Positions 1 through 7,683 of a DNA stretch of 37,493 nucleotides are shown here, one piece after another; position 1 is the stretch's first letter; the number at the start of each line of letters is the position of its first letter. The translations under genes and the position numbers were made by a program. Location: NCBI GenBank assembly GCA_025928885.1, contig JAICIM010000003.1, forward strand, positions 1 through 37,493, in the 5' to 3' direction. Source of the stretch: Ktedonobacteraceae bacterium (GTDB lineage Bacteria; Chloroflexota; Ktedonobacteria; Ktedonobacterales; Ktedonobacteraceae). The notes under the pieces are model-generated. The model was given only the letters and a program-made list of their open reading frames with translations, was not told where the DNA came from and did no database searches.

Positions 1-371
1 AAGGCCAGATCGAAATGATGGTGGCGCAATCGTCGTGCCAGCGCAAAATACTCGCTCAAACGATAGCGACCAGGAATGCCAACGCTGCCACAATCGATCA
101 CCTGATCGACGATGGGTTGATGCTCAACAATAACCTTCGACCAGCTGCCAGCGATATAGGTAATGCGGGCCTCCGGGTAGTTCTGGCGAATGACCTCTAA
201 GAGCGGTGTGGTCATAATCAGATCGCCCAGGCAGCAGGGTTTGATGACCACGATAGAGCGCGGTTGCTGGTGTGCTCTTTTTGTCGCCTGCAATGGTCTC
301 TGAAGCGCATCGAGCAGGCCAAACGGCGCACGCAACAGGATGGACAGGCCGGTGATGATGTGCTGGCGCAG
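1..371 (-). CDS. Glycosyltransferase family 9 (heptosyltransferase-like), partial, runs off the left edge
   Basis: Reverse-strand translation gives ...QQPRSIVVIKPCCLGDLIMTTPLLEVIRQNYPEARITYIAGSWSKVIVEHQPIVDQVIDCGS..., a typical GT9 N-terminus. No ATG/GTG is available between the upstream in-frame stop and the conserved core. The proposed start is CTG at 371, 9 nt after GGAGG. Not in the supplied ORF track in this frame. Confidence 0.72.
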   Translation of the reverse strand, partial: MRQHIITGLSILLRAPFGLLDALQRPLQATKRAHQQPRSIVVIKPCCLGDLIMTTPLLEVIRQNYPEARITYIAGSWSKVIVEHQPIVDQVIDCGSVGIPGRYRLSEYFALARRLRHHHFDLA

Positions 372-373
372 AG

Positions 374-1198
374 TTATTGTCCTCCATCTTTTGCTTGTTG
401 GTCTTCTGGCTGCTCACCGCGAACCGTCTCCAGATCAGCGACATGAGGCGGCGGTGGTGGTGTTTCGGGCGTGTAGACCGTTGGCTCTTCCGCTCCGGTT
501 GACTCTGCACGCGCCGTTTCCTGCCCCGATGGGTAAAAACCTGAACGCACAGTTGGCAAATGCTGGATCGCGCTGCTCTCGATGTGAGTACCACAGTTAG
601 GGCAGTACGCGTTGCCGGGGATCAGCTCAGACTGACATTGAGGGCAGCGGGCCGCTGTTGACACTCCTGGAGGAGGCGGTGGTGGATTATTGGTGTCAAG
701 TAGTAGCGTGTCGAGAGCATTGACCGTCGAGGGCTGAACGCCTGGGGGCGGTGGTGGTACAGGAATGGGTATCGTGCTGTCCAGCGTCGAGTAGCCTGGA
801 GGAGGAGGCGCGGTTAGGGCAGATGGCATCAGCGGAACCGGGACCGTCGGCGCAATCTCGCCGCCCGTGATTGGATGGGGTCCGGTTGGCGTCTGTCCAG
901 TTGACGATTGTGAAGGAACCGACCCCTGGTTGAGCAGCAGCTTGAGTTCGTGTTGTGCCTGATCGAGTTGTTGTCGCAGGATGGCCAGATCCTGACAAAC
1001 CGGGAGAAGTTCGCTCTGAGTCATCTGTCCAGCCGCAAAAACCTCCATTGCGCGAGTCACCAACTGGTTATTTTGAGTTGTAAGCTGGCGTGACAGGCTA
1101 TCAACGGTGGAACGGAGCCGCTGGATTCTGCCAATGCGAGCCGCTTCGTGGGATGCTTTTTCCAGGCCGCGCTGCATAGATTCCCAGATGTTGCCCAT
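374..1198 (-). CDS. Zinc-ribbon protein with polyproline-rich linker
   Basis: ORF with CPQCQSELIPGNAYCPNCG (two CxxC knuckles), an N-terminal coiled-coil-like region and several PPPPP tracts. ATG at 1198 preceded by AAAGGGGG. Confidence 0.75.
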   Translation of the reverse strand: MGNIWESMQRGLEKASHEAARIGRIQRLRSTVDSLSRQLTTQNNQLVTRAMEVFAAGQMTQSELLPVCQDLAILRQQLDQAQHELKLLLNQGSVPSQSSTGQTPTGPHPITGGEIAPTVPVPLMPSALTAPPPPGYSTLDSTIPIPVPPPPPGVQPSTVNALDTLLLDTNNPPPPPPGVSTAARCPQCQSELIPGNAYCPNCGTHIESSAIQHLPTVRSGFYPSGQETARAESTGAEEPTVYTPETPPPPPHVADLETVRGEQPEDQQAKDGGQ

Positions 1199-1379
1199 GA
1201 GTAACAATGCCCCCTTTTTATGAAGAGATAATCATTAGCCAGCTCAACGATGGCTACAATGCGTGATCGTTATATACAGCAAGATGAGAGCCGATTTCAA
1301 TTATAGCAAAGTAGAGGTGTGAAGTCGAGGGCAGTAGCTGCTGTAAAGTGAGCAACTTGGGTGGATTGCTCCCACCATG

Positions 1380-1418
1380 TGCCTGGATATCCTGGCCTCA
1401 CAACAGGATATCCAGGCA
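1380..1418. repeat. Perfect 15-bp inverted repeat (hairpin) downstream of the small zinc-finger gene
   Basis: tgcctggatatcctg (1380-1394), 9-nt loop, caggatatccaggca (1404-1418). No clear U-tract. Confidence 0.75.
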
Positions 1419-1430
1419 TTGAACGAAAAA

Positions 1431-1586
1431 CTACTTCTTTGCGGCACTGAGAATCGCGTTGACGGTCGTACCACAGACGGCACACTGGCCTTTGAGGGCA
1501 GGTTTACCGTTTTTCATGGTCACTTTTTGTCCGTTTTTCATCTCAGTTTTGGTTTTGCATTTGACACAATAATACAGGTCTGCCAT
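1431..1586 (-). CDS. Small 51-aa zinc-finger protein, DUF5679-like
   Basis: Translates as MADLYYCVKCKTKTEMKNGQKVTMKNGKPALKGQCAVCGTTVNAILSAAKK with CxxC...CxxC; AGGAGGT 7 nt upstream of the ATG. Below the ORF-track length cutoff. Confidence 0.85.
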   Translation of the reverse strand: MADLYYCVKCKTKTEMKNGQKVTMKNGKPALKGQCAVCGTTVNAILSAAKK

Positions 1587-1609
1587 GTGTTTTACCTCCT
1601 ACATCCTTG

Positions 1610-2539
1610 TTAGAAAAAAGTAATGTTTTCGCCGCCAGGAGCGATGGCGCGTGTCAGATGTACTTCGTACCCCTGACGATGCAGTTGTTGCTGCACATGT
1701 GCGGCCTGATCTAAGCGGGAAAACGTAGCAAAGAGTGTTGGGCCACTGCCGGAGAGCCGTACGTGGGAAGCGCCTGCCTGTAACATATCCTCTCGCGCCT
1801 GTGCGACCTCTGGATAGCGTTCCAGTACGCCGCGTTGCAGGCCGTTGTGGAGATCCTCCATATGTAGCTCGCCCTTGCTGGTAAAAGCGGAACAGATAGC
1901 CCGGCTGCGTGATCCATCGGTATAATCAGTGGGTGGCAGGTTGCGAAAGACTGCCGCCGTGGAGACTCCGATAGAAGGCTTGAGCAAGAGCAGCCAGCGC
2001 ATGGTTGTTGGCCAGTGTGGAGCAAGCGGTGTGATGCGTTCACCGCGCCCTTCACAGAGCGCCAGTCCTCCGGTCAGGAAAAACGGCACATCTGACCCCA
2101 GCGAGGCCGCGATGTCGAGCAGATCGGAGGAGGATAATGAAAGTTGCCACCATGATTGTAAGGCAAGCAGGACAGCAGCGGCGTTGCTACTGCCTCCTCC
2201 CAGGCCGGCAGCCACAGGGACATGTTTCTGTAATTCAATCATAATTCCCTGTGAGAGCGAGAGTCGTTGACGCACCGCCTGAGCCGCTCGTGCAGCCAGG
2301 TTATCTTCACCATTGAGTTCGGGCCGCGAGCAAATAATGCGTACGGTATCTTCTGCTAGCGCCGTGAGGCAGATGGTATCATAGAGGTCAATGGTCTGCA
2401 TGACCGTGACCAGTTCATGATACCCGTCGGCGCGTTTTCCCAGAATATCAAGGGAAAGATTGATTTTCGCATACGACCGAACAAAGTGCGTGCTACCTGT
2501 TGCATAGCTCGGCTGTGTAGTAATGTGTGCGTGACTCAT
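1610..2539 (-). CDS. ispE: 4-diphosphocytidyl-2-C-methyl-D-erythritol kinase
   Basis: YAKINLSLDILGKRADGYHEL and VPVAAGLGGGSSNAAAVL are GHMP kinase/IspE signatures. Confidence 0.93.
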   Translation of the reverse strand: MSHAHITTQPSYATGSTHFVRSYAKINLSLDILGKRADGYHELVTVMQTIDLYDTICLTALAEDTVRIICSRPELNGEDNLAARAAQAVRQRLSLSQGIMIELQKHVPVAAGLGGGSSNAAAVLLALQSWWQLSLSSSDLLDIAASLGSDVPFFLTGGLALCEGRGERITPLAPHWPTTMRWLLLLKPSIGVSTAAVFRNLPPTDYTDGSRSRAICSAFTSKGELHMEDLHNGLQRGVLERYPEVAQAREDMLQAGASHVRLSGSGPTLFATFSRLDQAAHVQQQLHRQGYEVHLTRAIAPGGENITFF

Positions 2540-2727
2540 GGGTGCATTGTGCCTTGAGATGGAGCGCTTGTCAAGCACAGGGCCGCGTATATATACCAAA
2601 AGTCGTGGATTTTGCAGCTTGTTTTGCCTGCATTGCCCTCGTTATACTCCTGTTTATTCGCCTATCCTTCCCTGAATAGCCTGAAACTCCCTTTTGTAGA
2701 AGGATATAATAAAGCTATGCTATACTG

Positions 2728-2745
2728 TGGTGTGTGCATACACCA
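2728..2745. promoter_or_regulatory. Operator-like near-palindrome in the 5' region of the 2808 gene
   Basis: TGGTGTGTGCATACACCA, one mismatched pair, directly downstream of a TATACT (2721-2726) -10-like hexamer. Confidence 0.3.
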
Positions 2746-2807
2746 ATGTTGCTGCTTTTAAGTACATCTATTATCGTTTTTTTACTCCCTGAATTCTGGT
2801 AAGCTTT

Positions 2808-3800
2808 ATGGATATCACGGTTGCCTATTTTCATACTCTATTTCATGTTGATACTGTAAAACGAGATTTTGAACAAATACGTGCTACCGGCGCGACCAGT
2901 ATTGTGTATGCTGTCCATGAGCAGGAGGATCAGCGCTGGCCGCGTGACCTCGAACGTGGGCTGAAACTGGCGCAAGAGGCCGGATTAAAAGTCATGTTGA
3001 GCCTGGGTCGCTACGGCAATCTCTTTGCTGGTCCCTCGCATATACCAAGCTGGTATACGTTTCGTCATCCTGAAACATGCATCAAAGATCGTCATGGTCG
3101 TTTTCATAATGTTTCTTGCCATAATCATGAAGCGTTTCGCTCCTGGCTTTTTCATGAAATAGAATATTTACTTTCTTCTTATGCTGTAAGTGGTATTTTG
3201 CTGGATGAACCGCGCTGCCCCGATGTGACCTGTTTTTGTTCGGTGTGCCGCGCCCTCTGTCCCGATATTACCGATCTACAACATTTCCAGCGCCGCTCTT
3301 TTATCGAGTTTCTCAGTGCGCTCTTCTCGACCGTCAAGGCTGTGAAGAGCAATGCAAAGACCGCCATTGTATTGTTGCCGCAAGATCTGAACCTGGTTGA
3401 TGAGCTGGTGACGATCCCCCAGTTGGATACGCTGGGCTGTCATTTGTTCTGGCAATTGCTCAACGAAGATATCTCGCAGGTAGAGACCTGGGGGCGTACA
3501 GTGGTCGAAGCGGCGCGGCAGCACGACAAGCGCAGCCAGCTCTGGCTGCAAAACTTTCATCAGGATGAAGAAGGGGAGCAGATGCTGGAGCCGTCCTGGG
3601 CAAAGTTGCTCAGTGCCGAGCCAGATGAGGTGGCCTGTTATTATTACTGGCGCAATAATTGCGATCCCGAACGAGTCTGGGAGACGACGCGCACACTGTT
3701 ACGTCGCATCCCGCGCCGCCAGCTCCATTGGCAGCCTGCCTTTGCACGCCTCTCGTCCCCCGTTGCAAACTCGAACCAGGCTCAGGAAGGGGTGCAATAA
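2808..3800 (+). CDS. Putative glycoside-hydrolase-like TIM-barrel protein with a DEPRCPDVTCFCSVC motif
   Basis: 330-aa ORF. Motifs such as GILLDEPRCPDVTCFCSVCRALCPDI resemble putative glycosidase/hypothetical glycosyl hydrolase families. Family call from motif only. Confidence 0.6.
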   Translation: MDITVAYFHTLFHVDTVKRDFEQIRATGATSIVYAVHEQEDQRWPRDLERGLKLAQEAGLKVMLSLGRYGNLFAGPSHIPSWYTFRHPETCIKDRHGRFHNVSCHNHEAFRSWLFHEIEYLLSSYAVSGILLDEPRCPDVTCFCSVCRALCPDITDLQHFQRRSFIEFLSALFSTVKAVKSNAKTAIVLLPQDLNLVDELVTIPQLDTLGCHLFWQLLNEDISQVETWGRTVVEAARQHDKRSQLWLQNFHQDEEGEQMLEPSWAKLLSAEPDEVACYYYWRNNCDPERVWETTRTLLRRIPRRQLHWQPAFARLSSPVANSNQAQEGVQ

Positions 3801-3810
3801 GCACCCCTTC
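3786..3810 (+). terminator. Hairpin terminator overlapping the stop codon of the 2808-3800 gene
   Basis: gaaggggtgc-aataa-gcaccccttc, perfect 10-bp stem with the TAA stop in the loop, followed by tcatttt. Confidence 0.65.
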
Positions 3811-3835
3811 TCATTTTGTGGATGTGCCTATGGAT

Positions 3836-4642
3836 TTAGCGACGAATGCTTGGGATCGTGCTGTCTTTATCTTCCTGGAAGAGCTTCTCCAGCAGTTCGC
3901 GAACGTGCTTGATCTGCTGCGTCGTGGTCTCGCCACTCTCGCTGGCAGTAAGGATAACTGCCTGCACGCCGAGAATTTTCAGCGTCTGGGCATCTTGCTC
4001 GTTGAAAGCGCTCTGAATCGGCACGAATGCCGGATACTGGGCCACCTCGCGCAAGCCGCGATAGTAGGCCGCATCCTCGATGGTCAGCGTGCCAGGGCTG
4101 GCCTTGAAGCCAAAGTCTACCAGCACCGCACCAATGCCACTCAGCGCCGCCAGGCTGCGGATCGCCAGCGGGACGAAGAAGCGCGAGAGGTTATCCTGCG
4201 TTGCAGTTTGCAAGGGGACCGTGACAACTTTCTCGACCTCTTTTGTCTCAATTGCCAGCAGGTGTGCGGGGGCGTTGAGCGGCAAAATGATATATTGAAT
4301 GCCCTGTTCTTTGATCTGAAGCAGGCTTTCGCGGGTCAGTTTCTCCCAACCTCCCGTCAGGCGCAGTCCTGCCACCAGATCTTCGTTCAGCGCATGGGTA
4401 GATGCAATCTCCTGTTTGATAGATTCAAGCTGAGCAGCTTCTTTCCCATTCCAGGCAAAGAGCAGGCCATCGGCTCCTGCCTTGATCGCCGCCTCGGCGC
4501 TGCCTGCGACAACAGTAGGAAACTCGACGACCAGCGAGGCAGCGTGGGGTTTGGATTCGGGTTTGCTTTTCCCCAGGAAGCCCATGCCTCCGCTGCTTTG
4601 TGTTCGGCGTGCCTGCGAAAACAGATCTTGCAGTTTAGCCAT
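3836..4642 (-). CDS. Hypothetical protein, probable TIM-barrel-like fold
   Basis: 268-aa ORF with repeating beta-strand/helix pattern (AGADGLLFAWN, GIQYIILPLN, GIGAVLVDFGF, GVQAVILTA). Strong TATAAT on the minus strand at 4742-4747. Confidence 0.7.
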   Translation of the reverse strand: MAKLQDLFSQARRTQSSGGMGFLGKSKPESKPHAASLVVEFPTVVAGSAEAAIKAGADGLLFAWNGKEAAQLESIKQEIASTHALNEDLVAGLRLTGGWEKLTRESLLQIKEQGIQYIILPLNAPAHLLAIETKEVEKVVTVPLQTATQDNLSRFFVPLAIRSLAALSGIGAVLVDFGFKASPGTLTIEDAAYYRGLREVAQYPAFVPIQSAFNEQDAQTLKILGVQAVILTASESGETTTQQIKHVRELLEKLFQEDKDSTIPSIRR

Positions 4643-4908
4643 ATGTGAACAAATCTCCTTATCGTAGCATGGAGCAGTTTCACCTGTTCCGTGCTGTAGA
4701 ATGTAGCGTTATATGATGCTCAGGGTACAGATGTTGTGTCCATTATAGCACGTTTGCGGATGGCTAGCAGACCATCGCTATCGACTGTGAGGTCAGCTTT
4801 TGATGGGTTGGCAGCCTTTGCTTGACGCAACCATCTTTCTGGCCGATAATCGAGTCAGAAAGAGGATGCCTGCAACAGGCATTGACAAAGATGAAGGAGG
4901 TTCTATGT

Positions 4909-5760
4909 ATGTTCTCTCTCTATAATCAGGTGCAGGAGGCCGTCGCTGCGATCCAGGAGCGAACAACGCTCAAGCCTGCGGTAGCGATCATCTTAGGGTC
5001 GGGCCTGGGCGATCTGGCCGCCGAGCTGGAGAACGCGGTTGCCGTTCCCTATGCTGAAATTCCTCATTTTGCTCAATCAACCGTTTCGGGCCATGCTGGG
5101 CGTCTGCTGCTGGGGACACTGGAGGATGTGCCGGTGCTGGTGATGCAGGGACGTTTTCATTTCTACGAGGGCCATTCGATGGCGGCATTGACGCTGCCCG
5201 TTCGTGTGATGCGCATGCTGGGTGCCGAAACGCTTGTCGTCACCAATGCTGCTGGTGGAGTCAATCCGGCCTATCAGCCGGGCGATTTTATGTTGATTCG
5301 CGACCATATCAATCTGCCGGGTCTGGCTGGAGCCAATCCATTGATCGGACCCAACGAGGAGCGTTTTGGCGAGCGCTTCCCGGCGATTGCCCATGCCTAT
5401 GATGCGCAACTGAACGCTCTGGCCCGCGAGGTTGCTGCTGAACGCTCGGAGATCACACTGCACGAGGGCATCTATACGATGGTGGCCGGTCCCAGCTTTG
5501 AGACTCCCGCTGAATTGCGCTTCCTGCGCACGATAGGCGCCGACGCCGTGGGAATGTCAACGGTGCCAGAGGTTATTGTGGCCCGCCATATGCAGATGCA
5601 GGTACTGGGGATCAGTTTGATTACGAATAAAGCGACCGGTGAGGAGACGGGAGAGGCGAGCCATACTGAGGTATTAGAAACGGCGAACTCGGTTCGTCCG
5701 AAGTTCGCCGCGCTGGTTCGTGGGATTATGCGCAGAATGCAGCCATCTTCAGCTGTTTAA
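4909..5760 (+). CDS. Purine nucleoside phosphorylase (trimeric, class II-like)
   Basis: AIILGSGLGDLA, HFAQSTVSGHAGRLLLG, GRFHFYEGH, VTNAAGGVNPAYQPGDFMLIRDHINL. AAGGAGG 8 nt upstream of the ATG at 4909. Confidence 0.92.
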   Translation: MFSLYNQVQEAVAAIQERTTLKPAVAIILGSGLGDLAAELENAVAVPYAEIPHFAQSTVSGHAGRLLLGTLEDVPVLVMQGRFHFYEGHSMAALTLPVRVMRMLGAETLVVTNAAGGVNPAYQPGDFMLIRDHINLPGLAGANPLIGPNEERFGERFPAIAHAYDAQLNALAREVAAERSEITLHEGIYTMVAGPSFETPAELRFLRTIGADAVGMSTVPEVIVARHMQMQVLGISLITNKATGEETGEASHTEVLETANSVRPKFAALVRGIMRRMQPSSAV

Positions 5761-6449
5761 TTTGCCTTGCTGACGTGAAACCCAACCCAACTCCAGTTGG
5801 CATATATGCCCCAGGCATTCAATATAACGAGATAGTAATCGCCCTTTTTGGCATCTGGTGAGATGCTAAACTTCCACATGCCCTGGCCCTTGTCGTCGCA
5901 TGAATGGGTCTGTGGAGTGGTCGGATCAAACACCAATACATTTTGAACCTCTTCCGTGAAGGGTTGTGAAATGCTTGCGGTGTTTTTAAGCTCATCCTGT
6001 TTAATCTTAACGATGCCGTTGTTATCGGGTACCTTTGAAAGCCAGAGTTTGCAAGTAATGCCCGGCGATTGGAGTGCCTGGCCATGAGTGCATGCGCTCG
6101 AATTACCTGTTTTCGCTACAGCGTGCGCCTGGAAGGTGTGGATGGTGGCTCCATCAGCCACGCCTCCGGCGTCGGTCTGATCGATGCTAGGACAGTTGAG
6201 CGGCTGTGCTTCGGTTTTCGGGGCCGTCGTTGGTTGAGCTTTCTGGGCGACCGGGTTGACGGTAGGAACTGCCGTCGGTTGCGCCGCTTGTTGAGGACGA
6301 GTGACTGCGCCTACAGCAAAGCCTATAATCAGCCCGGAAAGGGCCAATAACGTAATGGCGGTAATGATGAGCGATTGTGTGCGTGCAGGGCCGCCATTCT
6401 GGCTATTGGGCGGCATATTTGGTTGTGGTCTGGACATTGTTTGTTGCAT
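5757..6449 (-). CDS. Membrane-anchored hypothetical protein with extracytoplasmic C-terminal domain
   Basis: 230-aa ORF: N-terminal TM (SLIITAITLLALSGLIIGFAVGAV), Pro/Thr/Ala linker, then a globular Cys-containing domain. Confidence 0.7.
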   Translation of the reverse strand: MQQTMSRPQPNMPPNSQNGGPARTQSLIITAITLLALSGLIIGFAVGAVTRPQQAAQPTAVPTVNPVAQKAQPTTAPKTEAQPLNCPSIDQTDAGGVADGATIHTFQAHAVAKTGNSSACTHGQALQSPGITCKLWLSKVPDNNGIVKIKQDELKNTASISQPFTEEVQNVLVFDPTTPQTHSCDDKGQGMWKFSISPDAKKGDYYLVILNAWGIYANWSWVGFHVSKAN

Positions 6450-6571
6450 GCTATAAAAACGCCTTCTACTTGTCTTTCAATGCTCAATCCTTGTTCTCAT
6501 GATACCACGCTCCCGCCAGTCCGTTGACAAAAACAAGCACGTTATAGCCCAAATAGGTCTCTCTGGCTGAG

Positions 6572-6610
6572 AAAAAAGAGACCGGTCGCATTCTGGGGAA
6601 ACGCGACCGG
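6572..6610 (-). terminator. Intrinsic terminator on the minus strand
   Basis: Minus strand CCGGTCGC-GTTTCCCCAGAAT-GCGACCGG followed by TCTCTTTTTT. Confidence 0.7.
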
Positions 6611-6762
6611 CGCACCTGGGTCAGGGGTGTGTGGGGGAAAAGCTCCCAGGTACGGATACCGTCCACCACAAGCAGCGCAGCATGGCTTGTCGGGGCAGAT
6701 GAGACACGAGATACCATGCTGCGCTGTGAGATCTCTTGTATGCTCTCTCATGAATATGAACG
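6572..6762 (-). ncRNA. Candidate structured small RNA or leader RNA with its own terminator
   Basis: 13-bp perfect stem (6673-6685/6714-6726), CCTGGG...CCCAGG stem, then an intrinsic terminator. Upstream TTGACT-N17-GAGAAT. No ORF with an RBS. Confidence 0.42.
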
Positions 6763-6894
6763 CAACCTATTCTCTCTTTGGGATATTTGGCAGTCAAATT
6801 TTACGTTCGCTCTTTCGTTCGATGGTCGCGAATGGTAGAATAGGGTGCATAACCTGAAGAGAGTTGTTATATCTCCCGCTGAAAGGGGTCTGTT

Positions 6895-7212
6895 ATGGGC
6901 GGATTTCATATGCTCGACATTATCGTTGTAGCCGCGATCGCGCTGGCGTTATTTGGTCCCAAAGCGCTGCAATCGATGGCTCGCGGTGCTGGCAAAGGGG
7001 TCGCGCAGGCTAAAGATATGAAAGATAAGCTGATGTCGGATTTGCCAGTAGAGGATATCACGAAAATTACTGATAACATTCCCCAGGTTCCTCTCAATGC
7101 ACGTCAGGCCGTTGGGATGCTGCTGGCTTCCGACGCGGGCAAAGAGAAAGAGCCGAAGACCGAACTTAAGAAGGTTGAGGAAGATCAGGAGGTCAAAGCG
7201 AACGAGTTGTAA
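6895..7212 (+). CDS. Twin-arginine translocase TatA/TatB/TatE-family protein
   Basis: LDIIVVAAIALALFGPKALQSMARGAGKGVAQAKDMKDKL: short TM helix, FGP hinge and amphipathic helix. AAAGGGG upstream. Confidence 0.8.
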   Translation: MGGFHMLDIIVVAAIALALFGPKALQSMARGAGKGVAQAKDMKDKLMSDLPVEDITKITDNIPQVPLNARQAVGMLLASDAGKEKEPKTELKKVEEDQEVKANEL

Positions 7213-7280
7213 GCTGAAGACCGGTGTCCTGGGTTGTATATCGTCATGGCAGATCAACCTCATCGAGAAGGAGTATATGC

Positions 7281-7622
7281 ATGCAGGATCTTGAACAGAT
7301 GAAGTGCGAGGTGTGCAGAGCTGGCGCACCAAAGGTTACTGACGAAGAGGCGGTTACGTATTTGCAGCAGATACCGCAGTGGTCTATCCTTGAAAGCGAT
7401 GGCGTCAGGCGGATTGAGCGTATTTTTACCTTCAAAAATTTTGTCGATGCGCTGGCTTTCACCAATAAAGTGGGAGAGATTGCCGAAGAAGAGGGGCATC
7501 ACCCGGCCATTTTACTCGAATGGGGTAAAGTGACGGTGGCCTGGTGGACGCACAAAATCGGCGGTTTGCACCGCAATGATTTTATTATGGCCGCCAAAAC
7601 AGATAAGCTGTACGAGGCGTAA
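7281..7622 (+). CDS. 4a-hydroxytetrahydrobiopterin dehydratase (pterin-4a-carbinolamine dehydratase)
   Basis: [79 protein letters not shown] before the ATG at 7281. Confidence 0.92.
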   Translation: MQDLEQMKCEVCRAGAPKVTDEEAVTYLQQIPQWSILESDGVRRIERIFTFKNFVDALAFTNKVGEIAEEEGHHPAILLEWGKVTVAWWTHKIGGLHRNDFIMAAKTDKLYEA

Positions 7623-7652
7623 TAGCTGCTCTCAACTACCAGGAAAAGATAA

Positions 7653-7676
7653 GGACGACCCGCTTCCGGGCCGTCC
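7653..7676 (-). terminator. Terminator hairpin downstream of the dehydrogenase gene
   Basis: ggacgacccg-cttc-cgggccgtcc; minus strand followed by TTATCTTTTCC. Confidence 0.65.
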
Positions 7677-7683
7677 CATCCAA

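Noticed and set aside
3659-4648. 329-aa plus-strand ORF
   Set aside because: Antisense shadow of the 268-aa minus-strand protein at 3836-4642, which has coherent fold-like composition and a minus-strand promoter. The plus-strand translation is low-quality and Cys/Arg-rich.
6484-6751. Two short minus-strand ORFs (69 and 77 aa), one with CLICPDKPCCAACGG
   Set aside because: No RBS. The Cys-rich stretch lies exactly in a perfect inverted repeat, so RNA structure is the more economical explanation, though small peptides cannot be fully excluded.
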